DNA of 64,000 bases from Pseudomonas sp. Root71 (GTDB lineage: Bacteria > Pseudomonadota > Gammaproteobacteria > Pseudomonadales > Pseudomonadaceae), in the NCBI RefSeq assembly GCF_001429045.1, contig NZ_LMHY01000001.1:126888-190887 (forward strand). The letters run 5' to 3'. Below the pieces are notes generated by a model, which worked only from the letters and a program-made list of their open reading frames with translations, was not told the DNA's origin and did not search any database. Below are positions 35,599 to 45,370 of the stretch, in pieces; positions within the stretch are counted from its first letter, which is position 1, and the number at the start of each line of letters is the position of its first letter. Both the position numbers and the translations under genes were made by a program.

Positions 35599-37362
35599 AT
35601 GCATGCCATCAGTTTCATTCAGGATCTGGCAGTGATCATGTTGATCGCAGGTGTGGTCACCGTGGTCTTCCATCGCCTGAAACAACCGGTGGTGCTGGGA
35701 TACATCGTTGCCGGGTTCATCATTGGCCCGCATACCCCGCCGTTCGGCCTGATCCATGACGAAGAAACCATCAAGACCCTTGCCGAACTCGGGGTGATAT
35801 TCCTGATGTTCTGTCTGGGCCTGGAGTTCAGCCTGCGCAAGTTGTTCAAGGTCGGTGCCACGGCATTCATCGCGGCATTCCTGGAAATCGTGCTGATGAT
35901 CTGGATCGGCTACGAGATCGGTCGCTGGTTCGACTGGAACACCATGGACTCACTGTTCCTCGGCGCGATCCTGGCGATTTCCTCGACCACCATCATCGTC
36001 AAGGCGCTCAATGATCTGAAGCTGAAGAACGAGCGGTTTGCCCAGTTGATATTCGGAGTGCTGATCGTCGAAGACATCCTGGGCATCGGCATCATCGCGC
36101 TGCTGTCCAGCATCGCGGTCAGCGGCACGGTCAGCTCCGGTGAAGTGTTTTCCACGGTCGGCAAGCTGTCGCTGTTCATGATCGTCGCGTTGGTCATCGG
36201 CATCCTGATGGTGCCGCGGTTGCTGGCCTACGTCGCCAGATTCGACAGCAACGAAATGCTGCTGATCACGGTACTGGGCCTGTGTTTTGGCTTCTGCCTG
36301 CTGGTAGTCAAGCTTGAATACAGCATGGTCCTCGGGGCATTCCTGATCGGCGCGATCATGGCGGAATCCCGGCAACTGCTGAAAATTGAACGACTGATTG
36401 AACCGGTCCGCGATCTTTTCAGTGCGATTTTCTTCGTGGCCATCGGGCTGATGCTCGATCCGGCGATCCTGCTTCAGTACGCCTGGCCAATCGCCGTAAT
36501 CACCATAGCCGTGGTGCTTGGCAAGATGCTGTCCTGCGGCCTCGGTGCATTTATCGCCGGTAATGACGGACGCACTTCGCTGCGGGTCGGGATGGGTCTT
36601 TCTCAGATTGGCGAATTCTCTTTCATCATCGCGGCACTGGGCATGACGTTGCAGGTCACCAGTAACTTTCTGTACCCCGTGGCTGTGGCAGTTTCGGTGA
36701 TCACGACCCTGCTGACGCCCTATCTGATCCGCGCGGCGGATCCATTGTCGATCAAGCTTGCCAGCGTCATGCCAGAGCGCCTGGGACGGGTGTTGGGGAT
36801 GTATGGCGAATGGCTGCGCAGCATCCAGCCTCAGGGTGAGGGCGCGTTACTGGCATCCATGATTCGCAGGATTTTGCTGCAGGTGGGAGTCAATCTGGCG
36901 CTCGTGATCGCAATCTTCTTTTCGGGCGCGTACTTCGCCGAACGCATGTCGGCTTACCTGCAAGGCTGGATCAGTGATCCGAGCTGGCAAAAGGCGTTGA
37001 TCTGGGGTGGGGCGCTGCTGTTATCGCTGCCTTTTTTGATTGCGGCGTACCGCAAGCTAAAGGCACTGTCGATGTTGCTGGCGGAAATGGGCGTGAAGCC
37101 GGAGATGGCCGGGCGCCATACGCAGCGAGTGCGCCGGGTATTCGCCGAAGTGATCCCGATCCTGTCGCTGCTGGTGATCTTTTTGCTGTTGGCAGCCTTG
37201 TCGGCCAGTATTCTGCCGACCAACAAGTTGCTGGTACTGATCGCCGTAGTCGCGGCCGCCGTGGCGGCGCTACTGTGGCGCTGGTTCATTCGTGTGCATA
37301 CGCGGATGCAGGTGGCGTTGCTGGAAACCCTCGACAATCACAAGGAGTCGTCCGGGCATTGA
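35599..37362 (+). CDS. Kef-type (CPA2) K+/H+ antiporter without RCK domain
   Basis: 587 residues. Residues ~5-385 form a CPA2 exchanger with about twelve helices: GYIVAGFIIGPHTPPFGL, FCLGLEFSLRKL, AISSTTIIVKALND and VEDILGIGIIALLSS carry the substrate-site features. Instead of a C-terminal TrkA-N/RCK domain, two or three further helical pairs follow (about 420-570). GGGAG precedes the ATG at 35599. Such PA5518-like proteins are annotated as potassium-efflux systems; the ion and gating are not proved. Confidence 0.87.
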   Translation: MHAISFIQDLAVIMLIAGVVTVVFHRLKQPVVLGYIVAGFIIGPHTPPFGLIHDEETIKTLAELGVIFLMFCLGLEFSLRKLFKVGATAFIAAFLEIVLMIWIGYEIGRWFDWNTMDSLFLGAILAISSTTIIVKALNDLKLKNERFAQLIFGVLIVEDILGIGIIALLSSIAVSGTVSSGEVFSTVGKLSLFMIVALVIGILMVPRLLAYVARFDSNEMLLITVLGLCFGFCLLVVKLEYSMVLGAFLIGAIMAESRQLLKIERLIEPVRDLFSAIFFVAIGLMLDPAILLQYAWPIAVITIAVVLGKMLSCGLGAFIAGNDGRTSLRVGMGLSQIGEFSFIIAALGMTLQVTSNFLYPVAVAVSVITTLLTPYLIRAADPLSIKLASVMPERLGRVLGMYGEWLRSIQPQGEGALLASMIRRILLQVGVNLALVIAIFFSGAYFAERMSAYLQGWISDPSWQKALIWGGALLLSLPFLIAAYRKLKALSMLLAEMGVKPEMAGRHTQRVRRVFAEVIPILSLLVIFLLLAALSASILPTNKLLVLIAVVAAAVAALLWRWFIRVHTRMQVALLETLDNHKESSGH

Positions 37363-37384
37363 CCACCCAGCGGCGTTGACTGGA

Positions 37385-37792
37385 TCAGCTTTCCAGCCAG
37401 ACGTCCCGCGCCCAGTGCCATACCGATTCCCAGGTTTCTTCGGCGAGCAGCTCTTCTTCGGCCAACCACAGCACCACGGTGCCGTCTTCTTCGACCAGGT
37501 AGTAATTGTCACCGTCCTGGCAGATCGGAATCATGCTGCGATCGACCCCGGCGTCCCAGGCGTTGGCGGCAACGTCGGGCAGGTAAGTGTGGGATTGCGG
37601 GTCAGTCACGGTGACCGGTTCCAGGCTGCCGTATACCACGTCGCTGACGGTCAGCAGAAACTCTCTGAAGACGAACGGAATGTCGATGAACAGTTGTTCT
37701 TCGATTTCGACCAGCAGGTCTTCGTCGGGCAATTCCAAGGGGACCGGTACCGGTTCGTTGGCTTCACGCAGTTGTTCGATGATTTCTTCCAC
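37385..37792 (-). CDS. SMI1/KNR4 (SUKH)-like protein
   Basis: 135 residues, strongly acidic. The SUKH pattern is present: an initial helix (IIEQLREANE), then LEIEEQ-like spacing, IPFVFREFLLTVSDVVYGSL, IPICQDGDNYYLVEEDGTVV and WESVWHWARDVWL. The start is GTG at 37792 with AAGAGGA upstream. SUKH proteins are often immunity proteins to polymorphic toxins, but no toxin gene is near. This one is a conserved chromosomal orphan between the antiporter and Tim44-like genes. Confidence 0.7.
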   Translation of the reverse strand: MEEIIEQLREANEPVPVPLELPDEDLLVEIEEQLFIDIPFVFREFLLTVSDVVYGSLEPVTVTDPQSHTYLPDVAANAWDAGVDRSMIPICQDGDNYYLVEEDGTVVLWLAEEELLAEETWESVWHWARDVWLES

Positions 37793-37875
37793 GTCCGGGA
37801 TCCTCTTGCTTGTATGGCGCGGTTTATATGGGGCGGTTTATACAGTAGCTTGCTATAGATGCAACCGCGAAATAG

Positions 37876-37901
37876 AAAACCCCGGCCGAGGCCGGGGTTT
37901 T
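37876..37901 (-). terminator. Terminator after the Tim44-like gene
   Basis: Stem CCCCGGCC / GGCCGGGG with a GA loop, flanked by AAAA and TTTT. Read leftward it ends transcription of the Tim44-like gene (stop at 37931). Confidence 0.85.
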
Positions 37902-37930
37902 GTTTACTGCAAGTGAAGCGCTGGAGGGAG

Positions 37931-38809
37931 TCAGCCGTTCTGGCGGATACCAGCTACCAGCCAAGGCTGGTTTTCGCCTTGTGCACGTTCCATGTTCCAG
38001 CTTTCGCTGAAGACTTCGCCCTGGTCGAAACGCGAGGTTTTCGACACGCCAGTGAAAGTCAGGGTGGCAATGGTCTTGTCGGCGCGATCGTCCACGCCGT
38101 CCAGTTGTACATTGAGGTTATCGATGTAGGTGGACTGGAAACCGTCGCCCAGGTCAGCACGCTCACGCTTGAGGAACTCCAGCATTTGCGGGGTCACGAA
38201 CTCGGCGATCTTGTCCATTTCGTTGGCGTCCCAGTGCTGTTGCAGGGACTGGAAGTGATTGCGCGCCGCTTCGACGAAGTTTGTTTCGTTGAACCAGGCT
38301 GGCGCGTTGATCACCGGGCGAGCGGCAACAGGTGCTGCCGAGCCACCGAAGATCGAACCACCGGCAGGCTTTTGTTCGAACGCCTCACGTTGCATCGGCG
38401 CGTGGCCGGCCGGGGCGTACTGCTCCTGCTGCTTGCGACGACGGGCGGCGATAAAGCGGAAGACCAGGAACGCAATGACGGCCATGATCAGGATGTCGAA
38501 GATCTGCATGCCCTGGAAGCCGTCACCCATGAACATGGATGCCAGCAGGCCACCGGCCGCGATACCGGCGAGCGGGCCGAGCCAGCGCGAAGCGCCACCA
38601 GCCTTGGCGGCAGCGCCAGCGGCACCGGCAGCACCAGCGGTCGCCGCAGCGCCGCCCATGCCTGGAGAAGAAGGAGCCATCTGGCTGGTCTGGTGAGTCG
38701 GCGCAGCGCCTGCGCTTTTGCCACCACCGAAGCGCTTGGCGGCATTGACGTCGAGACTCATCGTCAGGCCGATGCACAACGCCATGGCGATGCTAAGAAA
38801 ACGTTTCAT
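37931..38809 (-). CDS. Tim44-like domain protein
   Basis: 292 residues. A signal peptide or anchor (1-24, KRFLSIAMALCIGLTM) is followed by a Gly/Ala/Gln-rich linker. Next come a hydrophobic glycine-rich stretch (AGAAAKAGGASRWLGPLAGI...), a membrane helix (about 110-130, IFDILIMAVIAFLVFRFI) and the C-terminal Tim44/MBA1-like domain (about 165-290: FVEAARNHFQSLQQHWDANE, EVFSESWNMER). The start at 38809 puts the signal at the N-terminus; an ATG five codons earlier is in frame. The family is envelope-associated and uncharacterised in bacteria. Confidence 0.83.
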   Translation of the reverse strand: MKRFLSIAMALCIGLTMSLDVNAAKRFGGGKSAGAAPTHQTSQMAPSSPGMGGAAATAGAAGAAGAAAKAGGASRWLGPLAGIAAGGLLASMFMGDGFQGMQIFDILIMAVIAFLVFRFIAARRRKQQEQYAPAGHAPMQREAFEQKPAGGSIFGGSAAPVAARPVINAPAWFNETNFVEAARNHFQSLQQHWDANEMDKIAEFVTPQMLEFLKRERADLGDGFQSTYIDNLNVQLDGVDDRADKTIATLTFTGVSKTSRFDQGEVFSESWNMERAQGENQPWLVAGIRQNG

Positions 38810-38922
38810 AAAGGGAATTCCCATTTGTGGAAGGCACGCGCGCCATGTTGCACAGGTGAAGTGTTACTGGCTAGCGGCAGAGTGTTTCGGGCTTTTGCCT
38901 GACAGGTCGTGTTCAGCTCCAG

Positions 38923-39156
38923 TCAGTGCAATAAGGCCTTTTGACTTTGATCTGTCAGATGAGTGGACAGGGCTTGTAGGACGCTTGCCTGGCGTCGCAG
39001 GGAAACCAGTGACACCGATGCGGGGAAATAGCAGATCCACGATGCACCGGTGGCAAGGCCCGACAACAGCAGGAACAGATAGCTCTGCGTAGAGATCGAT
39101 CCCAATGATTGATATTGGCCCGTGGCGTACAAAATCAAGGCCAGGCTCGCTTCCAC
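38923..39156 (-). pseudogene. EamA-family transporter remnant
   Basis: The open segment reads ALILYATGQYQSL then YLFLLLSGLATGASWICYF. The core SGLATGASW-CYF is the well-conserved middle of ~140-residue EamA-type transporters, normally followed by RAL-(x)n-APIDKLS. Here the reading dissolves after CYF, and the N-terminal helices are missing because uvrD ends 21 bp away. It is best read as a decayed gene truncated at both ends. No ribosome-binding site is visible. Confidence 0.5.
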
Positions 39157-39177
39157 AGATAAACTGTCAGTGTGACC

Positions 39178-41361
39178 TTAAATAGCTTCCAGCTTGGCGT
39201 AACCCAGCATCAGCCACTTGCTGCCTTCGCTGAAGTTCACCTGCACCCGGGCCTGGGCCCCGGCGCCTTCGAAGTTGAGGATCACGCCATCGCCAAACAC
39301 CGAGTGGCGTACGGTCTGGCCCAGGCTGAAGCCGGTCTGCGGAATCTCGCTGCCGCTGAACAGGTTGCTGCCACTCATCGACTGGTTGCCACCAAACGGG
39401 CGGCTGACGCTGTTGGACAGCCGCACCTCCTGAATCAGGCCTTTCGGAACTTCGCGTACGAAACGCGACACCTTGTTGTAGGTCTCGCTGCCATAGAGGC
39501 GTCGGGTCTCGGCATAGGTCATCACCAGGTTCTGCATGGCCCGGGTGATGCCTACGTAGGCCAGACGACGTTCTTCCTCAAGGCGGCCGGGTTCTTCCAG
39601 GCTCATCTTGTGCGGGAACAGGCCTTCTTCCATGCCCACCAGGAACACGTAAGGGAATTCCAGGCCTTTGGCGCTGTGCAGAGTCATCAACTGGATGCTG
39701 TCTTCGTGCTCGTCGGCCTGGGTGTCGCCGGCCTCCAGCGATGCGTGACCGAGGAACGCTGCCAATGGCGTCAGCTCTTCGTCTTCCTCGCTGTTTTCGA
39801 AATTGCGTGCGGCGCTGACCAGTTCCTCAAGGTTTTCTACCCGGGCCTGGCCTTTCTCGCCTTTTTCCGCTTCGTGATAGGCGATCAGCCCCGACTGCTC
39901 GATGACGGTCTGGGTCATCAGGTGCAGTGGCATTTCCATGCACTTGGCGGCGAGGTTCTCGATCAGCTCGATAAACGCGCCAAGGGCGCCGGCCGCACGA
40001 CCGGTCAGGCCTTTGTTGGCCACCAGTTGGCGCATCGCTTCCCACATCGACACATCGCTGTGGCGCGCATGGTCGCGGATCGCTTCGACGGTTTTTTCTC
40101 CGATGCCACGGGCCGGCACGTTGATCACCCGTTCCAGCGCGGCGTCGTTGCCACGACCTTCAAGCAAGCGCAGGTAGGCCATGGCGTTCTTGATTTCGGC
40201 GCGTTCGAAGAAGCGCTGGCCGCCATAGATACGGTAGGGAATGCGCTCGCGCAGCAAGGCTTCTTCCAGAACCCGCGATTGGGCGTTGGAGCGGTACAAA
40301 ATCGCGATATCGCTACGAGACAAGCCGGTTTTCAGCGCGCTTTCTATAGTTTCGACAACGTAGCGTGCTTCGTCGTGTTCGTTGAAGGCTGCGTACAGGT
40401 TGATCGCTTCGCCTTCGCCGCCGTCTGTCCACAGCTCTTTGCCCAGGCGTCCGGTGTTATTGGCGATCAAGGCGTTGGCAGCTTTCAGGATGCCGGCGGT
40501 GGAGCGATAGTTTTGCTCCAGGCGAATGGTTTCGGCGTCCGGGAAGTCTTCGGAATACTGGTAGATGTTCTCGATTTTCGCGCCGCGCCAGCCGTAGATC
40601 GACTGGTCATCGTCGCCTACGACCATCAGGCTGTCGCCACCCTTGGCCAGCAGGCGCAACCAGGCGTATTGCACGGCGTTGGTGTCCTGGAACTCGTCCA
40701 CCAGGATGTGCCGGAAGCGCTTTTGATAGTGAGCGAGCAGGCCTGGGTGATCACGCCACAGATCGAGGGCGCGCAGCAGCAATTCGGAGAAGTCGATGAC
40801 ACCCGCACGCAGGCAGGCGGCCTCGTAGGCTTCATAGATGCCGCGCATGGTCGCCAGGAACAGGTCACCGCTGGCCTGGATGTGTTGAGGGCGCAGGCCT
40901 TCGTCTTTCTGACCGTTGATGAACCATTGGGCCTGACGGGCCGGCCAGCGCTGTTCGTCCAGGCCGAGTTCGCGGATCACCCGCTTGACCAGTCGTTGCT
41001 GATCATCGCTGTCGAGAATCTGGAAGGTCTGGCTCAAGCCCGCTTCCTGCCAGTGCGCCCGCAGAAGGCGGTGCGCCAGGCCGTGGAAGGTGCCGACCCA
41101 CATACCGGCCGGGTTAATACCCATCAGTTGCTCGATGCGCTGGCGCATCTCGGCAGCGGCCTTGTTGGTGAAGGTCACCGACAGGATGGAGTGGGGCGAG
41201 GCGTTTTCGACCTGGATCAACCAGGCGATACGGTGCACCAGCACTCGGGTTTTACCGGAACCAGCACCGGCCAGGACCAACTGACGACCCACGGGGGCCG
41301 CTACGGCCTGACGTTGGGCATCGTTGAGGGAGTTCAGCAGAAGGGAGAGATCATCGCGCAT
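39178..41361 (-). CDS. uvrD: DNA helicase II (UvrD)
   Basis: 727 residues. It is a 3'-5' SF1A helicase for nucleotide-excision and mismatch repair. Motifs in order: Walker A AGAGSGKTRVLVHRIAWL (near residue 29), VDEFQDTNAVQYAWL, GDDDQSIYGWRGAKIEN, VRLEQNYRS-like IRLEQNYRSTAGIL, TLHSAKGLEFPYVFLVG and YVGITRAMQNLVMT. A C-terminal Tudor-like segment (VRHSVFGDGVILNFEGAGA) ends the protein. Length is normal. A long open frame on the opposite strand is a shadow. Confidence 0.97.
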   Translation of the reverse strand: MRDDLSLLLNSLNDAQRQAVAAPVGRQLVLAGAGSGKTRVLVHRIAWLIQVENASPHSILSVTFTNKAAAEMRQRIEQLMGINPAGMWVGTFHGLAHRLLRAHWQEAGLSQTFQILDSDDQQRLVKRVIRELGLDEQRWPARQAQWFINGQKDEGLRPQHIQASGDLFLATMRGIYEAYEAACLRAGVIDFSELLLRALDLWRDHPGLLAHYQKRFRHILVDEFQDTNAVQYAWLRLLAKGGDSLMVVGDDDQSIYGWRGAKIENIYQYSEDFPDAETIRLEQNYRSTAGILKAANALIANNTGRLGKELWTDGGEGEAINLYAAFNEHDEARYVVETIESALKTGLSRSDIAILYRSNAQSRVLEEALLRERIPYRIYGGQRFFERAEIKNAMAYLRLLEGRGNDAALERVINVPARGIGEKTVEAIRDHARHSDVSMWEAMRQLVANKGLTGRAAGALGAFIELIENLAAKCMEMPLHLMTQTVIEQSGLIAYHEAEKGEKGQARVENLEELVSAARNFENSEEDEELTPLAAFLGHASLEAGDTQADEHEDSIQLMTLHSAKGLEFPYVFLVGMEEGLFPHKMSLEEPGRLEEERRLAYVGITRAMQNLVMTYAETRRLYGSETYNKVSRFVREVPKGLIQEVRLSNSVSRPFGGNQSMSGSNLFSGSEIPQTGFSLGQTVRHSVFGDGVILNFEGAGAQARVQVNFSEGSKWLMLGYAKLEAI

Positions 41362-41617
41362 CGGGGCATTCTAGGGGGCCGCGACACACCGGGCAAACCC
41401 AGCTTTGCTTTAACCGATGAAAGTTATGCGAAGGACGACTGGTCAGTCATCGGCTGCAGGCGTTGGCGGGGCGTGCCTTGAGCATTTTCAGCGGCATCGG
41501 CAGCCGAAAAATTTGGCGATTTATTGATCAGCAGCAGTTTGGTCCGGGCAATTGCTTGTGTATGCTCCGAGCAGTTTCGGGCACATGCTCATCATTATAA
41601 GAACAAGAACATCGCCT

Positions 41618-44488
41618 ATGACCCTCAGCTTCGACCTGTCGGGCCCCACTGTGGAGCCTCGGGTGATCCGTAAACAGTACGCCATGGAAATGGCGGTCGA
41701 ACGCACGCGCCTGTTGTATCAAGGTTCGCTGCTGCCCACGTTGTTCATGCTGATCAATGGCCTGGTCTGCGCCGGTTTGCTCTGGAGCCCGCAGCGCTAT
41801 TTTCTGGTCAGTGTCTGGCTGGTGTGGTTGTTGTCGTTGGTGGCATTGCGGGTGATTCAGGTCGCAGCCTTCGACTCGGCCATTCCCAACCGTCAGGCCC
41901 ATCCCATTTGGCGACGGATGTTTTTGCTGGGCTCCGGTCTCACCGGTCTGACGCTGGCAGGTGCCGGCATTGCCCTGGTTCCTGCCGATAACTTCATTCA
42001 GCAAGCCTGGGTCTTCGGCCTCATCGGTGCCGCGGCGCTCTCGGCCAGCGTGGCTTATGCGGTCAGCTTGCCGGCCTTTCTGTCATTCACCTTGCCCTGC
42101 CTGTTGCCGGCCATCGCCTATATGTTTTGGGGCGCTGACGAACAGCAGCAAGGTTGGGGCTGGTTCGGGCTGATCCTGCTCGGTGCGTTGAGCGTGGTTG
42201 CCTGGCAGGTGAATCGATTGATCGATCGGGGCTTGATGCGACGCTTTCAGAATCAGGCACTGATCGAGCATCTGCAGCAGGCGCAAAGCTGCAGTGATCA
42301 GCTCAATCAGAAGCTGGCCACTCAGATAGAGCAGCGCCGACGTGCCGAGGACGAGTTGCGAGAGATCCAGGTCGACCTGGAAAACCGAGTCGCTCAACGC
42401 AGCCTGGAACTGGACGCCGCCAACCAGGCGCTGAGCAAGAGTGAGGCGCGTCTGGCGCTGGCGTTGAAAGCCAGCGAATTGGGGTTGTGGGACTGGAATC
42501 TGCAAACCGACGAAGTCCATCACACACAGATTCAGGAATTGTTCGGCCTGGAGCCGGAACAGGTCACGGCGATACTGCGTCACCTCAAGCCGCGCCTTCA
42601 CCCTGAGGATCTTCCTGGGCTGAAAAGGGCGCTGGTCGAGCATTTGAAGGGCCGCACCGAGGACTATCAAATCGAGTATCGCGTGCGGCATGGCGATGGC
42701 CACTGGGTCTGGATCGAGGACCGCGGGCGGGCAGTCGAGCGTGCCGACAACGGCCGGGTGATTCGCATGGTCGGCACTCGTCGCGATATCAGCGCCAGCA
42801 AAGGCCTGGAAGAGCAGCGGCAACTGGCGGCAACCGTATTCGAGGCGGCCAGCGAAGGGATCGTGATTTTCGATCCGAACTACGTCCTGATCGCGATCAA
42901 TCAAGCCTTCAGTCAGGTGACCGGCTATGACATCGACGACATGATCGGGCGCAACGTCGTTGAGTTGCCATGCAGTCGCGATGCTCGTCGGCATTACGCT
43001 GCAATACATCAGGCACTGGAGCAGCAAGGGAGCTGGCAAGGCGAATTGGTGGAAACCCGCAAGAACGGCGAGATGTATCCGCAATGGCTGCAACTGAATG
43101 CTGTACGCGATACCCGGGGAAATGTAAGCCATATTGTGGGTTTCTTCGCCGATCTCTCGGCTCGCCGAGAATCCGAAGAGCGCATGCGCTATCTGACCCA
43201 TTACGACGAACTTACCGGTCTGGCCAACCGCGCGATGTTTCGCGAGCGACTCAGCGAGGCTCATCAACGAGTGCGACAGGGCGGTTACCGCAGCCTGGCG
43301 TTGCTGCACATCAATCTCGACCGGTTCAAGCAACTCAATGACAGCCTGGGGCATGAAGTCGCCGACCAGTTGTTGCAGAAAATGGCCCGGCGACTGGTGA
43401 ATGCATTGCCTGAAGCAGACACCATCGCACGCCTTTCCGGTGATGAGTTTGCCGTGCTGTTCAATTCCTACGGTAACCTTTCGAGCCTGGCCCGGGTGGC
43501 GACTCGTCTGGCGAACAAATTGCGTTTGCCGGTGACCATTGACGGGCATGAGCTGGTGGTCAGCGCATCGATGGGCATCAGCCTGCTGCCGGACAGCGCG
43601 CGGGAAATATCGGCATTGGTCAGTCAGTCGAACATGGCGATGCAGCACGCCAAACATCTGGGTGGCGATAATTTTCAGTTTTACACCGACAGCTTGCAAG
43701 CCAGCACGCTGGAGCGTTTACAGTTGGAAAACCATCTGCGCAAAGCCATCGAAGACAAACAACTGAAGGTGTTTTACCAGCCGAAACTGTGCCTGGCCAC
43801 TGGCCGATTGAATGCCGCCGAAGCCTTGGTGCGTTGGGATCATCCGACCATGGGACGCGTGCCGCCGGGGGATTTCATCGGCCTGGCTGAAGAAACCGGA
43901 TTGATCGGCCCGATCGGTGAGTTCGTGCTGCGTCAGGCCTGCTGGCAAGCCTGTGAGTGGCAACGGCAGGGGCTGGACGCGATACGGGTGTCGGTCAATC
44001 TGTCGGTGCATCAATTGCGCCAGGGCAAGCTGGTCAGCCTGGTGCGGCAGGTGCTGGAAGAGACCGGGCTGGCGCCGCAACTGCTGGAGCTGGAACTCAC
44101 CGAAAGCCAGTTGCTGGACAGCGTCGAGCACATCATCGCAACCTTCCAGCAATTGCGTGATCTCGGAGTGAAACTGGCCATTGACGATTTTGGCACCGGT
44201 TACTCCTCCCTGAGCTATCTCAAGCGAATCCCGGTGGACTACGTGAAGATTGATCAGGCGTTTATCCGTGGCTTGGGGGAGGGCAGTGAAGACGCGGCGA
44301 TTACCCGGGCAATCATTGCCATGGCTCACGGCCTGAAGCTGAAGGTCGTGGCGGAGGGGGTGGAGCGGGAAGAACAGCTTGAGTTCCTGAAAGCCGAGCG
44401 CTGCGATGAAGTACAGGGCTATTTGATCAGCCGTCCAGTTGAGGCCGAGACGTTGGCGGGTTTACTGCACACGCAAGCCGCAAGCTGA
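41618..44488 (+). CDS. Membrane PAS-PAS-GGDEF-EAL cyclic-di-GMP protein
   Basis: 956 residues. About six N-terminal membrane helices (30-195) are followed by a coiled coil (205-270), two PAS domains (~285-400, ~405-520), a GGDEF domain (~530-690) and an EAL domain (~705-945). The GGDEF signature is SGDEF (RLSGDEFAVLF). The EAL domain is complete: AEALVRW, VSVNLSVHQL, LELELTESQLL, AIDDFGTGYSSLSYL, VDYVKIDQAF, VVAEGVE and VQGYLISRP. Phosphodiesterase activity on c-di-GMP is therefore likely, with the degenerate GGDEF perhaps a GTP sensor. The start at 41618 is uncertain; weak RBS. From memory it lies next to uvrD in P. aeruginosa too. Confidence 0.9.
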   Translation: MTLSFDLSGPTVEPRVIRKQYAMEMAVERTRLLYQGSLLPTLFMLINGLVCAGLLWSPQRYFLVSVWLVWLLSLVALRVIQVAAFDSAIPNRQAHPIWRRMFLLGSGLTGLTLAGAGIALVPADNFIQQAWVFGLIGAAALSASVAYAVSLPAFLSFTLPCLLPAIAYMFWGADEQQQGWGWFGLILLGALSVVAWQVNRLIDRGLMRRFQNQALIEHLQQAQSCSDQLNQKLATQIEQRRRAEDELREIQVDLENRVAQRSLELDAANQALSKSEARLALALKASELGLWDWNLQTDEVHHTQIQELFGLEPEQVTAILRHLKPRLHPEDLPGLKRALVEHLKGRTEDYQIEYRVRHGDGHWVWIEDRGRAVERADNGRVIRMVGTRRDISASKGLEEQRQLAATVFEAASEGIVIFDPNYVLIAINQAFSQVTGYDIDDMIGRNVVELPCSRDARRHYAAIHQALEQQGSWQGELVETRKNGEMYPQWLQLNAVRDTRGNVSHIVGFFADLSARRESEERMRYLTHYDELTGLANRAMFRERLSEAHQRVRQGGYRSLALLHINLDRFKQLNDSLGHEVADQLLQKMARRLVNALPEADTIARLSGDEFAVLFNSYGNLSSLARVATRLANKLRLPVTIDGHELVVSASMGISLLPDSAREISALVSQSNMAMQHAKHLGGDNFQFYTDSLQASTLERLQLENHLRKAIEDKQLKVFYQPKLCLATGRLNAAEALVRWDHPTMGRVPPGDFIGLAEETGLIGPIGEFVLRQACWQACEWQRQGLDAIRVSVNLSVHQLRQGKLVSLVRQVLEETGLAPQLLELELTESQLLDSVEHIIATFQQLRDLGVKLAIDDFGTGYSSLSYLKRIPVDYVKIDQAFIRGLGEGSEDAAITRAIIAMAHGLKLKVVAEGVEREEQLEFLKAERCDEVQGYLISRPVEAETLAGLLHTQAAS

Positions 44489-44559
44489 GACGGTGGCGTC
44501 CCGTCTATCAGGCAGACGAGGCTGCGGGACGCCTGAATTGCCGGAAGCAGTTTATGCTT

Positions 44560-44874
44560 TTAGCTAGTAAACGTTATTTTATCAATATGGTGCAGCAACT
44601 TGCCTTCGTAGAAGATACTAACGCTGGTGAACTTGAAATCGGAGTTGTAATTCCCCCATGCGAAATATCTAACACGCTTATCGGTTTCAACCTGCAGTGA
44701 CGTTTCATTGGAACTTTCCAATTTAAGCTCCAGGCGCGGTTCGCAGGCGTTGGCCATTTCCAGCTTCGGAGTGATGCCAGAGTGGGCAACGGTTACGGTG
44801 CCCTCGACGTTGATCCAAGTGCCGGGAGGCATGCCGTCAATATGTGCGGACCAGTCTTTGGTTTTAATGGTCAT
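44560..44874 (-). CDS. Small orphan protein, paralogue of the gene at 45640
   Basis: 104 residues, no signal peptide and no known domain. It begins MTIKTKDWSAHIDGMPPGTW and carries the pattern GTVTVAHSGITPKLE, ending SIFYEGKLLHHIDKITFTS; predicted mainly beta. The 102-residue gene at 45640-45948 shares the same beginning, GTVTV-SGI-PKL core and LLHHIDK end. AAGGAG precedes the ATG. Base composition is much more AT-rich than the neighbours, suggesting transfer. Function unknown. Confidence 0.7.
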   Translation of the reverse strand: MTIKTKDWSAHIDGMPPGTWINVEGTVTVAHSGITPKLEMANACEPRLELKLESSNETSLQVETDKRVRYFAWGNYNSDFKFTSVSIFYEGKLLHHIDKITFTS

Positions 44875-45017
44875 GATAGGTAGCTCCTTTAAATGATTTT
44901 TTTGCTTCCTGCGGAATTAATATATCCAGCCGTGGTTTGTCACGCTTGAGTTAAGTTGGTTGGATTTGTAAGGCGGTGTGTGCAGCTATTGAATTGGTTC
45001 GGCTGCAGTGATCCGCC

Positions 45018-45370
45018 GACGAAACCACGATCTTCAACTTCTGTCGCCTGCTGGAAAAGCACTAGTTGGTGGCTTATACCGGCGTGGAGAAACGCCCCGA
45101 GCATGAAGGTCGCCAGGTCATCTGGAAAATTGCCGCCCGGCGTAGCACCTACCAAAAACTGCGCAAGCGCAGCGTCCTGTACAAAGCCAGGCGCAAGATC
45201 GAAAAAGCCGAGGCGCAGGTAAGGGTGAAGGTCGAGCACCTGTTCCGGGTGATCAAGCGCCAGTTCGGTTATGTGAAGACAGGCTTTCGTGGCTGGCCAA
45301 GAACACCGCACAGCGGGTGACGCTGTTTGCACTGTCGAATCTGTGGATGGCCCGCCGATATTTACTGAGC
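45018..45370 (+). mobile_element. Degenerate IS5-family transposase remnant
   Basis: The reading starts with DETTIFNFCRLLEKH, a piece of the transposase N-terminal region. It then meets TAG at 45063-45065 and joins directly to YTGVEKRPEHEGRQVIWKIA, RKIEKAEAQVRVKVEHLFRV and IKRQFGYVKTGFRG from the C-terminal third. A one-base loss at about 45294 shifts the frame to AKNTAQRVTLFALSNLWMAR. The middle of the protein with the first catalytic Asp residues is deleted. No terminal inverted repeats were recognised. It is dead and lies between two paralogous small genes. Confidence 0.75.

Noticed and set aside
39172..41481. 769-codon open frame on the plus strand opposite uvrD
   Set aside because: uvrD carries all helicase motifs on the minus strand; the opposite frame has no domain, no ribosome-binding site and reflects high-GC codon bias.
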